DNA of 64,000 nucleotides, from assembly GCF_000009765.2 (NCBI RefSeq), contig NC_003155.5, positions 7,812,001 to 7,876,000 on the forward strand, given 5' to 3'. Positions 41,539 to 49,636 of this stretch are shown piece by piece. A program made the translations under genes and the position numbers. Below the pieces are notes generated by a model, which was given only the letters and a program-made list of their open reading frames with translations, searched no databases and was not told where the DNA came from. Each line of letters begins with the position of its first letter. The first letter of the stretch is position 1. Source of the DNA: Streptomyces avermitilis MA-4680 = NBRC 14893 (GTDB lineage Bacteria; Actinomycetota; Actinomycetes; Streptomycetales; Streptomycetaceae).

Positions 41539-42570
41539 TCAGCGGTGGTGCCGGCCGCCGCTCGTCGCACGGCGGCGGACCGAGGCGAACAGGGCGGCGG
41601 CGCCGAACGCCAGCGCCGCCGCCCCGCCGATCGCGAGGTACGGGGCGCTGCCGTCGCCACCGGTCTCGGCGAGGTTCTCCGCGGCACCGGCGGCGGCCGG
41701 TTCGTCGGCGCTCTTCGCCGGGCTCTTCGCCGCGCTCCCGGTCGTCCGCGCGGCGCCGCCGGCGGCGGTGGGCTTCGCCGACGTACTCGCGTCGGAGTCG
41801 CCGTGGCCGTGGTGCTCGACGGTCGACTTGTCGGCACCGTTCTCGATCTGCCGGTCGGAGGGCGCGGAGGCGGTCGGCGCGGGCGAGGAGCCGCTCGCCG
41901 TACCGCCGCTGCCACGGTCGCCGCCGCCGTTGCTCGCGCCGTACGTGACGTCCGAGCAGGAGTAGAAGGCCTCCGGGCTGTCCGAGCGCTGCCAGACCGC
42001 GTACAGGAGCTGCTTGCCGGAGCGCTGCGGGAGGGTGCCGGAGAACGTGTAGAAGCCGCCCGACGCGGCCGGGTCGGTGGCCGTCGCCACCGGGTGGCCG
42101 AGGTCCAGGTCGTCCCAGGCGAGCGGCTTGGACGGGTCGTAACCGGCCTTCGTGATGTACACCTTGAAGGTGCCCTTGTGCGGGGCGGTCACCCGGTACT
42201 TGAAGGTGTACGACCCGCCGCTGACGCCGGTCGCGGGCCAGTCGGCGCGGGGCAGGTCGAGCCCCTTGAACTCGTCGTTGTCCGCGCTGCACAGCCTGCC
42301 GTCCGGGATCAGCCGCTGATGCCGCCCGTTCGCGTCACCGATCCGGATGCCGTTCCAGTCGTACAGCGCCTGTGTGCCGCCGGCCGCGACCGCCGCCCCG
42401 CACGCCGCCGACCCGGGGCTCTCGGGACCCTCCGCGTAGCACTGGGACACCCGGCTGACCGGGTCGCCCATCGAGCCGTGCGCGGACGCGGGCGCGGCGG
42501 CGAGCGCGGTCAGGGCGAGCGGGGCGGCACCGGCGGCGGCGACGGCGGCCGCCTTGCGGCGAGCAGACAT
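41539..42570 (-). CDS. AA10 lytic polysaccharide monooxygenase with LAETG wall anchor
   Basis: 343 residues. The signal peptide is cut after SAPASA so that His31 becomes the N-terminus (HGSMGDPVSRV), as needed for the copper histidine brace; the second His is in DLGHPVATA. The AA10 domain runs to about 215. A long Ala/Ser/Thr/Glu linker follows, then the sorting signal LAETG (300-304), a membrane helix and an Arg-rich tail, so the enzyme should be linked to peptidoglycan by a class E sortase. The domain type oxidises chitin or cellulose. There is no carbohydrate-binding module. Confidence 0.92.
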   Translation of the reverse strand: MSARRKAAAVAAAGAAPLALTALAAAPASAHGSMGDPVSRVSQCYAEGPESPGSAACGAAVAAGGTQALYDWNGIRIGDANGRHQRLIPDGRLCSADNDEFKGLDLPRADWPATGVSGGSYTFKYRVTAPHKGTFKVYITKAGYDPSKPLAWDDLDLGHPVATATDPAASGGFYTFSGTLPQRSGKQLLYAVWQRSDSPEAFYSCSDVTYGASNGGGDRGSGGTASGSSPAPTASAPSDRQIENGADKSTVEHHGHGDSDASTSAKPTAAGGAARTTGSAAKSPAKSADEPAAAGAAENLAETGGDGSAPYLAIGGAAALAFGAAALFASVRRRATSGGRHHR

Positions 42571-42737
42571 GGCGGAGCTCCTCGAAACGGTCCCGGGGGC
42601 GTGGGGCGATCAGGTGGTTGATCAGCAAGCTATCCCCAAGAAACCGTGAAATCGCCTGCTGGAGGCGGGTGATGGAGATCCTTATGGCCCCGTTAAGGGA
42701 GTGCTGAGGCTCCGCTCAGGTAAGTACCGTGTCGGCC

Positions 42738-43199
42738 ATGACAGATGCCTGGAACGACGCCGAGACACGGCCCGCCGTCGCCGCCGACGTGGACGCCGTG
42801 AAGGCCGTGACCGATGCCGCGTACCACCACTACGTCGAACGCATCGGGCGCGTGCCGCAGCCCATGGAGGCGGACCACGCGGCGAACGTGGCCGCGGGGC
42901 GGGTGTTCGTCCTGGGCGAGCCGGTGACGGGCCTCGTGGTGATCGAGGCGTTCGAGGACCATCTCTTCCTCGACAGCATCGCCGTCCGCCCCGACGCCCA
43001 TGGGCAGGGCGTGGGGCGACGGCTGCTCGCCTTCGTGGACGCACGCGCGCGTGCGCTCGGGCTCGACGAGGTCAGGCTCTACACGAACGCCAAGATGTGG
43101 GAGAACCAGAAGATCTACCCGAAGTACGGATACGAGTTCGTGGAGCGCCGGGTGGACGGGCCGTACGACCGGATCCATTACCGCAAGCGGCTCGCCTGA
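42738..43199 (+). CDS. GNAT-family N-acetyltransferase
   Basis: 153 residues from ATG 42738; GTG 42729 is in frame and has a better-spaced AGG. The GNAT core is clear: motif D/A region FLDSIAVRPDAHGQGVGRRLLAF, which binds the acetyl-CoA pyrophosphate, and motif B MWENQKIYPKYGYEFVER. The substrate is unknown. It stands alone. A TAAGTA about 12 bases upstream could be the -10 of a leaderless transcript. Confidence 0.87.
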   Translation: MTDAWNDAETRPAVAADVDAVKAVTDAAYHHYVERIGRVPQPMEADHAANVAAGRVFVLGEPVTGLVVIEAFEDHLFLDSIAVRPDAHGQGVGRRLLAFVDARARALGLDEVRLYTNAKMWENQKIYPKYGYEFVERRVDGPYDRIHYRKRLA

Positions 43200-43240
43200 C
43201 GTTCCCCCGACCGCAAGCGGTGGCCGGCGGACGGCCCGGC

Positions 43241-43375
43241 TCAGCCGTCCGGCCACCAGGTGCGTGCGATGTCCTTTCGGACCTCCGGGCGCTCGGCGGG
43301 GCGTTCCTCGGCCTCCTCCCGCACCCGGCGGGAGACAGACTTCCTCAGGGGCTTCTGCAAGGTCACACGGCGCAT
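43241..43375 (-). CDS. Small charged protein, 44 residues
   Basis: ATG 43375 is preceded by AAGGAGG at ideal spacing, one of the best ribosome sites in the window. The peptide starts MRRVTLQKPLRKSVSRR and continues with a Glu/Arg-rich helix (REEAEERPAERPEVRKD), ending TWWPDG. Third-position GC fits coding sequence. There is no membrane segment or Cys. The function is unknown. The conserved-looking ends and the strong ribosome site argue that it is a real small gene, divergent from the damage-promoter methyltransferase. Confidence 0.7.
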   Translation of the reverse strand: MRRVTLQKPLRKSVSRRVREEAEERPAERPEVRKDIARTWWPDG

Positions 43376-43456
43376 GGCTGCCTCCTTGTGCCTACCGGGT
43401 TCCGCGATGTTCACGGAGGTAGACCCTTTCCGGGAGCGTTCCTCATCGGACGCGGT

Positions 43457-43505
43457 CTGTCAGTGGCGGTTCTCACGATCGACTGTCAGTGGCGGGTGCC
43501 ACTCT
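43457..43505 (+). promoter_or_regulatory. Tandem RecA_NDp (PafBC-type) promoters
   Basis: CTGTCAGTGGC occurs at 43457-43467 and again at 43483-43493. Each copy is followed after exactly six bases by a -10-like hexamer: CACGAT (43474-43479) and CACTCT (43500-43505). This is the form of the actinobacterial RecA-independent damage promoter, TTGTCAGTGGC-N6-TAGNNT. The second copy places transcription start at or next to the ATG at 43513, giving a leaderless message. Confidence 0.7.
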
Positions 43506-43512
43506 TGGCGGC

Positions 43513-44136
43513 ATGACCATTAACGGGGGCCCCGAAACCTCGGCGATCTCGGCGGACGTGGATTGGGACGCCGAGTCCGCCACGTTCGACGACGAGCCGG
43601 ACCACGGGCTGCGCGACGCGGTGGTGCGGGAGGCCTGGGCGGCCCGGCTGCGGGACTGGCTGCCGGGCAAGGCCTGCGACGTGCTGGATCTGGGCTGCGG
43701 CACCGGCAGTCTGTCGCTCCTCGCGGCCGAGCGGGGGCACCGGGTGACGGGCGTGGATCTGTCCCCGGCCATGGTCGGCCTGGCCCGCGCCAAGACGGCC
43801 GGACGTGACGCGGCGTTCCTGGTCGGTGACGCGGCGGCGCCACCGGTCGGCGAGCAGCGGTTCGACGTCGTGCTCGTCCGCCATGTGCTGTGGACGCTGC
43901 CCGACCCGGGCCGCGCCCTGCGGCGGTGGTGCGGACTGCTGAGGCCCGGCGGGCGGCTGGTGCTGGTCGAGGGGGTGTGGGGGACGGTGAGTCCGGTCGG
44001 CCTGTCCGCCGACCGGCTGACCGGGCTGCTCGCTCCCCTCGCGAAGAGCGTGCGCGTGGAGCGGCTCTCGGACGATTCCCGGCTGTGGGGCAAAGAGGTG
44101 GCCGACGAGAGATACGCGGTGGTGGCCACCCCTTGA
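43513..44136 (+). CDS. Class I SAM-dependent methyltransferase
   Basis: 207 residues from ATG 43513. Motif I is VLDLGCGTGSLSLLAAERG (SAM-binding), the acidic end of strand 2 is VTGVDLSPAMV, and motif II/III regions follow (FDVVLVRHVLWTLPDP, LRPGGRLVLVEG). The fold is of the small-molecule Methyltransf_11/25 type. The substrate is not readable. Its promoter carries two damage-type boxes, so it is probably induced by DNA damage, which makes a repair, toxin-detoxifying or signalling substrate possible. Confidence 0.87.
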   Translation: MTINGGPETSAISADVDWDAESATFDDEPDHGLRDAVVREAWAARLRDWLPGKACDVLDLGCGTGSLSLLAAERGHRVTGVDLSPAMVGLARAKTAGRDAAFLVGDAAAPPVGEQRFDVVLVRHVLWTLPDPGRALRRWCGLLRPGGRLVLVEGVWGTVSPVGLSADRLTGLLAPLAKSVRVERLSDDSRLWGKEVADERYAVVATP

Positions 44137-44146
44137 CCGCCCGGGC

Positions 44147-44647
44147 TCAGGCCAGCAGCGCCTCGAAGTCGCCCTCCCGGGCGAGGCGTTCGAGCGTGTC
44201 GAGGGCGTTCTCGGCGGCGGCCGCGGCCCGCGGGTCCGACACCGCCAGACCGCTCGCGGCGAACTCGTCCTCGTCGAGACGGAGCACGGCCGTGCCGTCG
44301 GCGGAGCGCCACAGGTCCAGGTCGAGATCCTCGACGACGAGTTCGGTGCCCACGAGCGTGGCCGGGCGGGTGATGTCGCAGTACCAGCCCTTCAGGGTGC
44401 CCCGGCCGTCACGGACCTCCTTCACCGCGTACCAGCGGTCACGCCAGTAGTACTCGGTGAAGACATCACCCGGCTCGAAGCGTACGAAGCCGAAGTCGCG
44501 GACACCGTCACCCGCCCAGGGGGCGCGTACGGCCACCCGGGTGCCGTCGTCATGGAGCAGCTCGGCGGGGTAACGGATCTTCGTCCGGCCGGACTTGACC
44601 AGCACGACCTCCACCTGGCCGACTGCCTCAGCCGAGTTCGCGGACAT
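44147..44647 (-). CDS. DUF402 domain protein
   Basis: 166 residues from ATG 44647, with a GGAGGT site. The DUF402 domain (about 20-140) is recognised by the run WYAVKEVRDG, GWYCDITRPA and the acidic motif VVEDLDLDLW. Related domains occur in nucleoside-diphosphate phosphatases (FomD/Ntdp) that use these Asp residues for metal binding. The gene overlaps the upstream acetyltransferase by 20 bases, so the two are co-translated. Confidence 0.8.
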   Translation of the reverse strand: MSANSAEAVGQVEVVLVKSGRTKIRYPAELLHDDGTRVAVRAPWAGDGVRDFGFVRFEPGDVFTEYYWRDRWYAVKEVRDGRGTLKGWYCDITRPATLVGTELVVEDLDLDLWRSADGTAVLRLDEDEFAASGLAVSDPRAAAAAENALDTLERLAREGDFEALLA

Positions 44648-45557
44648 AGCGCACCTCCGTCGCACAGATCTCGTAGCCGAACCACTTGTTGATCGCCAGC
44701 ATCGGCTCGTTGCCGGCGTCGTTGCCCGTGAACGCCTCGGTGAAGCCGGCGGCGCGGGCCCGGTGCAGCGAGTCGTTCTTGGCGAGCTTGGCGAGGCCGC
44801 GGCCGCGGAAGGCGCGGGCGGTGCCCGTCATACCGGTGTGGTAGCGGGTGGCGCCGTCGGTACGGGCCGCGCTGAACGCCGCGGGGCGGCCGTCGACGAG
44901 GGCGACCGAGGTCAGCTCGTGGCTGAGGAGGGGATGCCGCCAGGTCTCCTCCAGCCAGGCCTCGTAGTCCGTGAACTCGTGATCGACGTCGCCCGGTTCG
45001 TCCCCGCTCGTCTCCGCGTCGAGTTCGAACAGCGGGCGCGGGTCGTCGGCGAAGTCCGCGGCGGTGCGCAGTTCCACGCCGGGGGGCGGGGACTGGAGCG
45101 GGGGGAGGGTGCCGTGCGCCAGGTCGAGGCGGAGGAAGTGGCCGGAGCGACTGGCGCGATAGCCCCGCCGCTCGGCGAACGCCCGGTTCGCGGGCTCGTC
45201 CAGCACCCATGCGAACAGCTTCGTCGCGCCCAGGGCGCGGAGGCGTTCCTCGGCTGTGCGTACCAGCAGGGAGCCCGCGCCGCCGCCCAGCCGCTCGGGG
45301 TGCACATAGACGTTGAGGTACGCCTGTCCGGGCTCGGGGCTGTCGTGCACCAGGCCGACCTGGGCCGTGCCGACGAGCTCACCGTCCGCCTCGGCCAGCA
45401 GGGGCTGGTAGTGGGCGTCGGGGTGCGTGTGCCGCCGGTCGTAGGCGATGGACTCGGGGGTGACGATGAAGAAGGGGAGGGCCAGGCGCCGGATGTGGGC
45501 GAAGCCCTCGGCGTCTGGCCGGCTGTCCTGGCGCAGCTCGCGAACGATCAAGGTCAT
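44628..45557 (-). CDS. GNAT acetyltransferase, tandem-domain type
   Basis: 309 residues from ATG 45557 (MTLIVREL). The N-terminal GNAT domain has YVHPERLGGGAGSLLVRTAEERL with the Gly-rich acetyl-CoA loop. The C-terminal one has GMTGTARAFRGRGLAKLAK, followed by TGNDAGNEPMLAINKWFGYE. The architecture is like the MshD/Eis-related double GNAT proteins, of which usually one half is active. It is divergent from the GntR gene and co-transcribed with the DUF402 gene. The substrate is unknown. Confidence 0.85.
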   Translation of the reverse strand: MTLIVRELRQDSRPDAEGFAHIRRLALPFFIVTPESIAYDRRHTHPDAHYQPLLAEADGELVGTAQVGLVHDSPEPGQAYLNVYVHPERLGGGAGSLLVRTAEERLRALGATKLFAWVLDEPANRAFAERRGYRASRSGHFLRLDLAHGTLPPLQSPPPGVELRTAADFADDPRPLFELDAETSGDEPGDVDHEFTDYEAWLEETWRHPLLSHELTSVALVDGRPAAFSAARTDGATRYHTGMTGTARAFRGRGLAKLAKNDSLHRARAAGFTEAFTGNDAGNEPMLAINKWFGYEICATEVRYVRELG

Positions 45558-45659
45558 GGGCTCGCACGCTACGCGGGGACCACGGGCGGGGGCCTCCGAT
45601 TTTCCGGGGGCGCGGGACGAGCGCTCCGCGCCGGGCGGCCGGTGCGGGACAATCACTCG

Positions 45660-46028
45660 GTGACCTTGAAGATCGTCATCGAAGCAGGCGGCGCGCCCTA
45701 CGAACAGGTACGTGCCCAGATCGCCGAGCAGGCGCGTTCGGGGGAGCTGCCGGTGGGATACCGGCTGCCGACCGTGCGGGGGCTGGCCGAGTCGCTCGGC
45801 CTCGCGGCCAACACGGTCGCCAAGGCGTACCGGGCGCTGGAGTCGGACGGGGTGATCGAGACGCGGGGGCGCAACGGAACGTTCGTCGCCGCAGCGGGCT
45901 CGGCCGCGGAACGGGAGGCGGCGTCGGCGGCGCAGGCGTACGCCGAGCGCGTTCGGCGGCTCGGGTTGAGCGAGGGGGACGCGTCGGCGGCCGTACGCGA
46001 CGCCTTGCGGGCGGCCTACGGAGACTGA
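45660..46028 (+). CDS. GntR-family regulator, YtrA type
   Basis: 122 residues from GTG 45660. The winged helix-turn-helix fills residues 10-75 (PYEQVRAQIAEQARSGELPVGYRLP, then LAESLGLAANTVAKAYRALE). A short two-helix tail (to 122) replaces the usual effector domain, as in the YtrA subfamily, whose members often control adjacent ABC transporters. No such genes are next to it, so it may act on the divergent acetyltransferase gene or elsewhere. Confidence 0.87.
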   Translation: MTLKIVIEAGGAPYEQVRAQIAEQARSGELPVGYRLPTVRGLAESLGLAANTVAKAYRALESDGVIETRGRNGTFVAAAGSAAEREAASAAQAYAERVRRLGLSEGDASAAVRDALRAAYGD

Positions 46029-46064
46029 CGTCCGTGGCCGGGACGGGCCCGGGACGGGCCGCGC

Positions 46065-46829
46065 TCATTCGTCACCGCCCGGAGTACGGGTGACCGTCAG
46101 GCCCGTCGCCTTCGCCACCCGGGCGAACACCGCCGCGTCCTCGACCGCCGCCGCATGCGGGTCGTTGTTGAAGTACGCGTAGACCTCGTGATCGTCGGGC
46201 CAGGTCTCGGCGATGCGCCGCGCCCAGGTCACCAGGGCCTGGCGGCCGTAGCGCGGCCACCTGCGGGCGCGGCCCTCGTGGAAGCGGACGTACCCCCAGT
46301 CGGCGGTGCGCCACAGCGGGGTGGCGGGCCGGGACAGGACATCGGCCCAGCACAGGGCGGCGCCCCGCGCTTCGAGCACCTCGCGCACCGCCGGTGCCCA
46401 CCAGGAGTCGTGGCGCGGTTCGACCGCGATCCGGGTGCCGGACGGGAAACAGGCGAGACAGGCGTCCAGCAGACCGGGGTCGGCACGCAGCGTGGGCGGA
46501 AGCTGGACAAGTACCGGGCCCAGGCGGTCGCCGAGGCCGGCGGCGTGGGTCATCAGGCGGTGGACCGGCTCCTCGGGGTCCCGCAGCCGCTTGATGTGGG
46601 TCAGATACCGGCTCGCCTTCACGGCGACCACGAAGTCCGGCGGGGTGCGCTCCCGCCAGGTCTCGAAGGTGCCCCGCGACGGCAGCCGGTAGAAGGCGTT
46701 GTTGATCTCGACCGTGGCGAAACGGGTCGCGTACTCCTCCAGCCAGAGCCGCGTGGGACACCCGGGCGGGTACAAGGCGCCCAGCCAGTCCTTGTACTGC
46801 CACCCCGAGGTGCCGACGAACAGGGTCAT
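46065..46829 (-). CDS. DUF72 family protein
   Basis: 254 residues. The family opening GTSGWQYKDW is followed by the TIM-barrel-like body (VEINNAFYRLPSRGTFETW, FVVAVKASRYLTH, AVEPRHDSWW, YVRFHEG) and the YAYFNNDPH segment with possible metal-binding His/Asp. DUF72 proteins (YecE-like) have no proven activity. A nuclease or isomerase-like role is only suggested by the fold. It appears monocistronic. Confidence 0.87.
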   Translation of the reverse strand: MTLFVGTSGWQYKDWLGALYPPGCPTRLWLEEYATRFATVEINNAFYRLPSRGTFETWRERTPPDFVVAVKASRYLTHIKRLRDPEEPVHRLMTHAAGLGDRLGPVLVQLPPTLRADPGLLDACLACFPSGTRIAVEPRHDSWWAPAVREVLEARGAALCWADVLSRPATPLWRTADWGYVRFHEGRARRWPRYGRQALVTWARRIAETWPDDHEVYAYFNNDPHAAAVEDAAVFARVAKATGLTVTRTPGGDE

Positions 46830-46865
46830 ACGTCCATCAAAGCACCGCCCGAGGTGGCCGGGCGC

Positions 46866-47960
46866 CTACAGGTAGAGCCCCGCGTCCGCCCCCTCCCGCG
46901 GCTCCGGCAGCGAGGTCGGGGACGTGCCCCGGCGCAGTGCGTACAGCTCCGCCAGGGTCGCACCCTCGCGGCCCACCCCCTCCTCCGTGCCGAGCCAGTT
47001 CACCGCCTCGCGGCGGGTCAGCGGGCCCACCTCGATGCGGGCCAGGCAGCGGCCGGGGCGGACGACCGCCGGGTGGAGGCGTTCCAGGTCCTCGTTGGTC
47101 GTGACGCCCACCAGGACGTTGCGCCCCTGGCCCAGCAGGCCGTCGGTGAGGTTCAGCAGCCGCGACAGCGCCTGGCCCGCCGTGTGTTTCGCCTCGCCCC
47201 GGATCAGCTCGTCGCAGTCCTCGAGGAGCAGCAGCCGCCAGCGGCCCTTGCCCGTCCCGTCCTCCTCGCCGATCGCGATGTCCATCAGATAGCCGACGTC
47301 CGAGAACAGCCGCTCGGGGTCGAGGACGCAGTCCACCTGGCACCAGTCCCGCCAGGAGCGGGCGAGGGTGCGCAGCGCCGACGTCTTCCCGGTGCCCGGC
47401 GGTCCGTGGAGCAGCAGCAGCCGGCCCGCGATGTCCTCCGGGGTGGTCTTCATCAGACGGTCCATCGCGTCCGCGACGGGCGTCGTGTAGTTGGGGCGGA
47501 CCTCCTCCCACGTGCCCGCCGAGATCTGGCGCGTCGTACGGTGCGGGCCGCGCCTCGGGGACACGTACCAGAACCCCATCGTCACGTTCTCCGGCTGCGG
47601 CTCCGGCTCGTCCGCCGCGCCGTCCGTCGCCTGCCCGAGCACCTTCTCCGCCAGCTCGGCGCTGGTCGCGGTGACCGTGACGTCGGCGCCCCGGTTCCAG
47701 CGGGACACCAGGAGCGTCCAGCCGTCACCCTCCGCCAGCGTCGCGCTGCGGTCGTCGTCGCGCGCCGAACGCAGCACCCGGGCGCCCGGCGGCAGCAGCG
47801 TCGCCCCGGTGCGCACCCGGTCGATGTTCGCCGCGTGCGAGTGCGGCTGCTCGCCCGTCGCGAAGCGGCCGAGGAACAGCGCGTCGACGACATCGGACGG
47901 GGAGTCGCTGTCGTCGACGTTGAGCCGGATCGGCAGAGCGTCGTGTGGGTTCGCAGACAT
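46866..47960 (-). CDS. AAA-family ATPase with DUF5925-type N-terminal domain
   Basis: 364 residues from ATG 47960. The N-terminal part (about 10-155) is a separate domain found with such ATPases (DUF5925, from memory). The AAA core follows with Walker A GPPGTGKT (186-193), Walker B LLLLEDCDEL, sensor 1 VGVTTNEDL and an arginine-finger region HPAVVRPGR. It is soluble and probably hexameric. The domain order resembles ATPases that remodel proteins in pupylation-type or surface-assembly pathways, but the client is unknown. It is divergent from the glycan locus. Confidence 0.82.
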   Translation of the reverse strand: MSANPHDALPIRLNVDDSDSPSDVVDALFLGRFATGEQPHSHAANIDRVRTGATLLPPGARVLRSARDDDRSATLAEGDGWTLLVSRWNRGADVTVTATSAELAEKVLGQATDGAADEPEPQPENVTMGFWYVSPRRGPHRTTRQISAGTWEEVRPNYTTPVADAMDRLMKTTPEDIAGRLLLLHGPPGTGKTSALRTLARSWRDWCQVDCVLDPERLFSDVGYLMDIAIGEEDGTGKGRWRLLLLEDCDELIRGEAKHTAGQALSRLLNLTDGLLGQGRNVLVGVTTNEDLERLHPAVVRPGRCLARIEVGPLTRREAVNWLGTEEGVGREGATLAELYALRRGTSPTSLPEPREGADAGLYL

Positions 47961-48143
47961 GTCGCCATGATCTGTCACGGGCGCGCCCCGTGCACCCGGT
48001 TTCCGCAGCGCCCCAGGTGTGTCGCGGGTACCCCGTGCCCGCGGAGCGCGTGCCGTGCTCCCGGTGCGTCTCCTTCGTCCTGTTACCGGGCTGTGCGCCG
48101 ACGAGCCCTGTCCCACGGCCGATTCCCGCCGATACTGTTGCCC

Positions 48144-49568
48144 ATGATGGGACGTCATGGGTGGAATTCGGGGGCACGGCGGTGGCGCCTCACCGCACTG
48201 CTCGGCGTGGGTGTGGCCGCTCTGGCCCTGGTGGTGACCCTGATCAACACGCTGCCCTCGGGCGGCGGCAGCACCGAGGGCACCTCCCGGGACGGCGACA
48301 AGGTGCACGGCACGCCCGCCGTCCCGCCCAAGAACACCGGACCGGAAGTGGGCTGGGGCTTCACCCACACCCAGTTCAGCGCCGACGAGGGCAGCGGCGA
48401 CGCCACCCAGCGCGTCGAGGGGCTGCTCGCGCAGCGGGCGGTGCCCCAGATCCAGCACATCATGGGCTGGGGGGCCGGCAACCCCGAGCCCGTCAAGGGG
48501 CGTTACGACTTCGCGGAGATGGACCGCCGCATCGACTTCATCCGCGAGTCCGGCGGCACGCCGGTGGTCACCCTGTGCTGCGCCCCGGACTGGATGAAGG
48601 GCGGCAAGTCCGGTGCGGACAACACCGACTGGAGCCGGTCCGCCCTGGAGACCGCACCGGATCCCGACCACTACAAGGACTTCGCGGCGCTCGCCGTGAC
48701 GGTCGCCAAGCGCTATCCGGACGTACGCCACTTCATCGTCTGGAACGAGTTCAAGGGCTTCTGGAACGACTCCAGGGCCCGCTGGGACTACGAGGGCTAC
48801 ACCGAGCTGTACAACCTGGTCTACAAGGCCCTGAAGAAGGTCGACGAGAAGAACATGGTGGGCGGGCCCTACCTGGTCATGGACAGCGTCGACCCGCGCC
48901 AGCAGGAGAACGCCTCGACGGCCGTGAAGGGCCCGTGGGGTGCCATGGACCAGCGCGTCCTCGACGCCTTCGACTACTGGAACAGGAACAAGGCCGGCGC
49001 CGACTTCGTCGTCGTGGACGGCTCCAGCTACACCAAGGACGACGACCTCCTGCCGAACGAGTTCGCGGCCACGGACAAGCTCACGGCCGTCGGCGAGTGG
49101 GTGCGTGCGCGGACCCGCGGCCTGCCGCTGTGGTGGGCCGAGTACTACGTCGAGCCCGCCGACGGCAACGACGACCGCACGGGCTGGTCCGAGACCCGGC
49201 GCGTCGCCGTCCAGGCCACCGGAATGATCGCGATGGCCAGGGGCGGTGCCTCCTCCGGCTTCTACTGGAACCCGGAGGAGGAGCGGGGCTCCGACTGCGC
49301 GGGTTGCCTGTGGACCCCGACCTCCGGCGGCGACGGCGGCACGAAACTGCCCATGTACGACCTGGTCTCGCGGTTCGGCAAGGAGTTCCCGCCGGGGACG
49401 ACGTACGAAACGGTGCCGGTCGCCAAGGACGACGTGCCCAATGTCCGCGTCCTCGCCGACGACAAGGCCGTCCTCGTGGTCAACACCCTCGACCGGGCGA
49501 TCAGCGCGAAGGTCGACGGAAAGCGGTTCGAGTTGCCGGCGTACGGGGTGAAGTGGCTGCGGCGCTGA
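48144..49568 (+). CDS. Membrane-anchored clan GH-A glycoside hydrolase, GH39-like
   Basis: 474 residues from ATG 48144 (a second ATG follows at once). One membrane helix at 17-35 leaves the catalytic domain outside. The clan GH-A signature is present: acid/base Glu202 in IVWNEFKGFW and the nucleophile candidate Glu333 in PLWWAEYYV. The body has the TIM-barrel repeats (PVVTLCCAPDWMKGG ... YDFAEMDRRIDFIRE). The best fit is GH39-type (beta-xylosidase/iduronidase-like). It is convergent with the flippase fusion gene and belongs to the glycan locus, where it could trim or process the exported polymer. Confidence 0.82.
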   Translation: MMGRHGWNSGARRWRLTALLGVGVAALALVVTLINTLPSGGGSTEGTSRDGDKVHGTPAVPPKNTGPEVGWGFTHTQFSADEGSGDATQRVEGLLAQRAVPQIQHIMGWGAGNPEPVKGRYDFAEMDRRIDFIRESGGTPVVTLCCAPDWMKGGKSGADNTDWSRSALETAPDPDHYKDFAALAVTVAKRYPDVRHFIVWNEFKGFWNDSRARWDYEGYTELYNLVYKALKKVDEKNMVGGPYLVMDSVDPRQQENASTAVKGPWGAMDQRVLDAFDYWNRNKAGADFVVVDGSSYTKDDDLLPNEFAATDKLTAVGEWVRARTRGLPLWWAEYYVEPADGNDDRTGWSETRRVAVQATGMIAMARGGASSGFYWNPEEERGSDCAGCLWTPTSGGDGGTKLPMYDLVSRFGKEFPPGTTYETVPVAKDDVPNVRVLADDKAVLVVNTLDRAISAKVDGKRFELPAYGVKWLRR

Positions 49569-49636
49569 GCCACTTCACCCCGTGATCCGCCGCCCTGCCG
49601 CCCGGTCAGGAACCGGGGCATGAACCGCTGGACGGG

